64,000 nucleotides of DNA, from positions 4,201,501 through 4,265,500 of the forward strand of contig NZ_JNLE01000003.1 in assembly GCF_000702945.1 (NCBI RefSeq), written 5' to 3'. The number at the start of each line of letters is the position of its first letter. Within the stretch, counting starts at the first letter, position 1. The position numbers and the translations under genes were made by a program. Source of the DNA: Clostridium sp. KNHs205. Its GTDB lineage: Bacteria > Bacillota > Clostridia > Lachnospirales > Lachnospiraceae. The notes under the pieces were generated by a model. The model was not told where the DNA came from, ran no database searches, and was given only the letters and a program-made list of their open reading frames with translations. Positions 61,432 to 64,000 of the stretch are shown in pieces.

Positions 61432-62589
61432 TTATTTATCTTTTCCGAAAAATTTTTTCTTACCTTTTTCTTTTTCCTTATCACCTTCGTGGGGTTCTGG
61501 CTCGCTCTTACCCTCCATTGCTTCCTCAAATTTCTGCAGCAGTTCTTTCTGATCAGCTGTGAGTTTTGTAGGTACCTGAACTACCAGCGTTACATAGTGG
61601 TCACCTCTGACCTGTTTGTTACGAAGAGTAGGAATACCTTTTCCTCTGAGCCTTACTTTGGTATCTGTCTGAGTACCGGGTTTTACAGTATAAAGTACAT
61701 CGCCGTCTACTGTGCTGATCTTGACATCACCGCCAAGGGCAGCTTTTGCATAAGAAATAGGAGCAGTTGAGAAGATATCATATTCCTGTCTCTGGAATAT
61801 AGGGTGACGTGCCACTGTAATTTCAACCAGCAGATCTCCTCTTTCGCCACCATTAACTCCCGGTTCTCCCTTATCCCTGATACGGATGCTTTGTCCGTTA
61901 TCAATACCTGCCGGGATGGATACCTGGATTTTCTTCTTTCTGTTCACATAACCGCTGCCATAACAAACGGTACATTTATCTTTAATTACCTTACCGGTTC
62001 CGTTACAATCTGGACAGCTCTGAACATTTCTAACCATACCGAATAAGGATTGCTGGGTATATACTACCTGGCCTTTACCACCGCACTTTTTGCAGGTCTC
62101 TGTTCCGGTTCCCGGTTTTGCGCCGGAGCCGCCACAAGTAGTACACTCTTCTTTTAAGTTTATGTCTAATTCTTTATCAACTCCGGTTACTGCTTCTTCA
62201 AAGGTGATTCTTACACCGGCACGGACATTAGGTCCCTTCATGGGGCCGTTACTGGCTCTTCTGGTTCTTCCACCTCCAAAAAGATCCCCGAAAATATCTC
62301 CGAAGATATCCCCCATATCCATGTTGGTAAAATCAAATCCACCGGCACCACCGGCTCCACCGTCAAAGGCAGAGTGACCGAACTGGTCGTATTGTCTTCT
62401 CTTATCTCCATCGCTTAATACTGCATATGCCTCTGAAGCTTCTTTAAACTTTACTTCTGCCTCCTTATCCCCCGGATTCGCATCGGGATGATACTTCTTG
62501 GCAAGCTGTCTGTATGCTTTCTTTATTTCATCCTCTGTTGCAGTCTTGGACAATCCAAGGACCTCATAATAATCACGTTTATCTGCCAT
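61432..62589 (-). CDS. dnaJ: Chaperone DnaJ
   Basis: 385 residues: J domain ([30 protein letters not shown] with the HPD motif), Gly/Phe-rich segment, four CxxCxGxG zinc repeats ([36 protein letters not shown]) and two substrate-binding domains. It delivers unfolded proteins to DnaK and stimulates its ATPase. The C-terminal tail is Glu/Lys-rich and somewhat longer than usual. It follows dnaK by 187 bp; the gap contains a strong hairpin. Confidence 0.96.
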   Translation of the reverse strand: MADKRDYYEVLGLSKTATEDEIKKAYRQLAKKYHPDANPGDKEAEVKFKEASEAYAVLSDGDKRRQYDQFGHSAFDGGAGGAGGFDFTNMDMGDIFGDIFGDLFGGGRTRRASNGPMKGPNVRAGVRITFEEAVTGVDKELDINLKEECTTCGGSGAKPGTGTETCKKCGGKGQVVYTQQSLFGMVRNVQSCPDCNGTGKVIKDKCTVCYGSGYVNRKKKIQVSIPAGIDNGQSIRIRDKGEPGVNGGERGDLLVEITVARHPIFQRQEYDIFSTAPISYAKAALGGDVKISTVDGDVLYTVKPGTQTDTKVRLRGKGIPTLRNKQVRGDHYVTLVVQVPTKLTADQKELLQKFEEAMEGKSEPEPHEGDKEKEKGKKKFFGKDK

Positions 62590-62640
62590 GCTCTAATCCA
62601 TCCTCCTAAATAAAACAGCCTCTATTCTCTATATTGAGAA

Positions 62641-62664
62641 ATAGGCAGTCCTTCGACTGCCTAT
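62641..62664. other. Strong hairpin between dnaK and dnaJ
   Basis: ATAGGCAGTC and GACTGCCTAT form a perfect 10-bp stem with a 4-nt loop. No T-run follows on the minus strand (it continues TTCTCAATA), so it probably limits dnaJ expression, or processes or protects the dnaK mRNA, and does not act as a full stop. Confidence 0.65.
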
Positions 62665-62776
62665 TGTAATACTTTTGCATTTTCTCCGATTCGACAAGTC
62701 AAATCATATTTTAATGAATTATGATACAATCGTCAAGCAAAAACTTAAAGGACTGTATTGTAACTAACAATTATAA

Positions 62777-64000
62777 TTAAACTTCTCTGTAGTCACCGTC
62801 TACTACATCGTCTCCGTAAGAAGCATCTGCACCGCCCTGTGCCCCTGACATATCAGGTGCAGGACCGCCCTGTGACTGCTCATAAAGCTTAGCAAATAAG
62901 GCCTGAGCACTTTCCATTAATTTCTCTTTTGCAGCTTTGATATCTTCTACTTCGCCATCGGACATAACTTCCGGATTGGATTTCTGAAGTAAATCTTTTA
63001 AGTGATTTAAGTCAGCCTCAACCTTAGTCTTATCATCAGGATTGATCTTATCACCAACTTCAGTTAAAGCCTTTTCAGTCTGGAATATCATAGAATCTGC
63101 ATCATTTCTAACTTCTACTGCTTCTTTACGTTTCTTATCCTGTGCTTCATATTCAGCAGCTTCTTTTACTGCCTTATCAATATCTGCATCAGAAAGGTTA
63201 GAACCACCGGTAATTGTGATATGCTGTTCTCTTCCTGTTCCTAAATCCTTGGCTGATACATTTAAGATACCGTTGGCATCAATATCAAAGGTAACTTCAA
63301 TCTGAGGAACACCTCTTCTTGCTGGTGGAATTCCATCCAGACGGAATTGTCCAAGGCTCTTGTTGTCTTTGGCAAACTGTCTTTCACCCTGTACAACGTT
63401 AATATCAACTGCGCTCTGATTATCAGCTGCTGTTGAGAATACCTGGCTCTTCTTAGTAGGAATGGTTGTATTTCTCTCGATTAATCTGGTTGCTACACCA
63501 CCCATTGTCTCAATACTTAAGGACAGTGGAGTAACATCAAGAAGAAGGATATCTCCTGCACCGGCATCACCTGCTAATTTACCACCCTGGATAGAAGCAC
63601 CGATAGCAACACATTCATCGGGATTTAAGGTCTTGGAAGCTTCCTGGCCAGTTAACTGTCTAACTTTATCCTGTACAGCAGGTATACGTGTAGAACCACC
63701 TACTAAAAGGACTTTCTTAAGGTCAGAAGCTGTAAGTCCTGCATCTCTTAATGCGTTCTGAACAGGTACTGTTGTTCTCTCAACCAGGTCATGTGTCAGC
63801 TCATCAAATTTAGCTCTTGTTAAATTCATATCGAAGTGCTTGGGACCTTCTGCAGTTGCAGTGATGAAAGGAAGGTTTATGTTTGTTGTAGTAGCAGAAG
63901 ATAATTCTTTCTTAGCCTTCTCTGCTGCTTCTTTTAATCTCTGAAGTGCCATCTTGTCAAGACTTAAGTCAACGCCTTCTGTCTTCTTGAATTCTTCAAT
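62777..64000 (-). CDS. dnaK: Chaperone DnaK (5' part outside the window)
   Basis: 408 codons are visible and the frame is open to the right edge, beginning [20 protein letters not shown], so the N-terminal ATPase half is partly missing. Visible parts: [20 protein letters not shown] (ATPase), [20 protein letters not shown], the substrate-binding beta domain ([20 protein letters not shown]), a helical lid, and a Gly/Asp-rich tail ending [12 protein letters not shown]. An internal ATG at 63952 is not the true start. Hsp70 with DnaJ downstream. Any heat-shock control (HrcA/CIRCE) would lie outside the window. Confidence 0.97.
   Translation of the reverse strand: MEEFKKTEGVDLSLDKMALQRLKEAAEKAKKELSSATTTNINLPFITATAEGPKHFDMNLTRAKFDELTHDLVERTTVPVQNALRDAGLTASDLKKVLLVGGSTRIPAVQDKVRQLTGQEASKTLNPDECVAIGASIQGGKLAGDAGAGDILLLDVTPLSLSIETMGGVATRLIERNTTIPTKKSQVFSTAADNQSAVDINVVQGERQFAKDNKSLGQFRLDGIPPARRGVPQIEVTFDIDANGILNVSAKDLGTGREQHITITGGSNLSDADIDKAVKEAAEYEAQDKKRKEAVEVRNDADSMIFQTEKALTEVGDKINPDDKTKVEADLNHLKDLLQKSNPEVMSDGEVEDIKAAKEKLMESAQALFAKLYEQSQGGPAPDMSGAQGGADASYGDDVVDGDYREV

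Noticed and set aside
61264..61770. 168-codon plus-strand open frame
   Set aside because: It overlaps prmA and dnaJ in antisense, is Phe/Cys-rich and has no family signature.

Overview
The window looks like chromosome from a low-GC, spore-forming anaerobic Firmicute, most likely a Lachnospiraceae member in the Anaerocolumna / Lachnoclostridium range. The reasons are an uninterrupted sporulation sigma factor of the SigK type, the Clostridia-type order mtaB-ireB-ruvX-DUF1292-fur-rnj-(mltG-like)-trmR-U32, LplB/LplC-type permeases with YesN-like AraC regulators, and the carboxyspermidine route to spermidine. This is inference from gene content; no ribosomal RNA or tRNA gene was seen.

Positions 1-19110 (minus strand) hold one long exopolysaccharide locus. 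It begins with a Gram-positive Pel module: PelD-like (fused to a degenerate SDR domain), PelE-like, a DUF2194 protein in the PelA position, PelF and PelG. It then runs into DUF2304, GT4, GT2, a DUF4874/DUF4832 protein, a GT2 fused to leucine-rich repeats, a Wzx-type flippase, a large GT-C-like membrane protein and a GT8 cut by the window edge. The PelD-like C-terminus keeps an RxxD c-di-GMP-type I-site while its GGDEF site is degenerate, so synthesis is probably under c-di-GMP control. A DivIVA-like coiled-coil protein is transcribed divergently from the same 455-bp control region.

Positions 20700-26900 hold sigK, an AraC regulator facing a large DUF5107/TPR protein, and a soluble chemoreceptor-like protein. 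Positions 27095-33641 are a complete polyamine operon (speD, speA, speE, carboxyspermidine dehydrogenase, nspC), with a promoter carrying a palindrome over its -10 and a clear terminator. It combines the aminopropyltransferase route and the carboxyspermidine route.

Positions 34150-48280 are a carbohydrate-uptake island. It has a lipoprotein binding protein, two permeases (one with an extra N-terminal membrane domain), two paralogous membrane-anchored AraC regulators separated by a MITE-like inverted-repeat element, a PocR-AraC regulator, and two FAD-dependent oxidoreductases of one family. No ATPase is encoded here, as usual for this transporter class.

Positions 48310-64000 are housekeeping genes: RNA modification and decay, Fur, IreB, RuvX and MtaB on the minus strand, then an HPr-like protein lacking the phosphocarrier histidine (plus strand), then a dnaK-dnaJ-prmA-rsmE-nifS-thiI cluster. 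Three unrelated short tandem-repeat arrays (34-, 18- and 16-bp units) sit in intergenic DNA.
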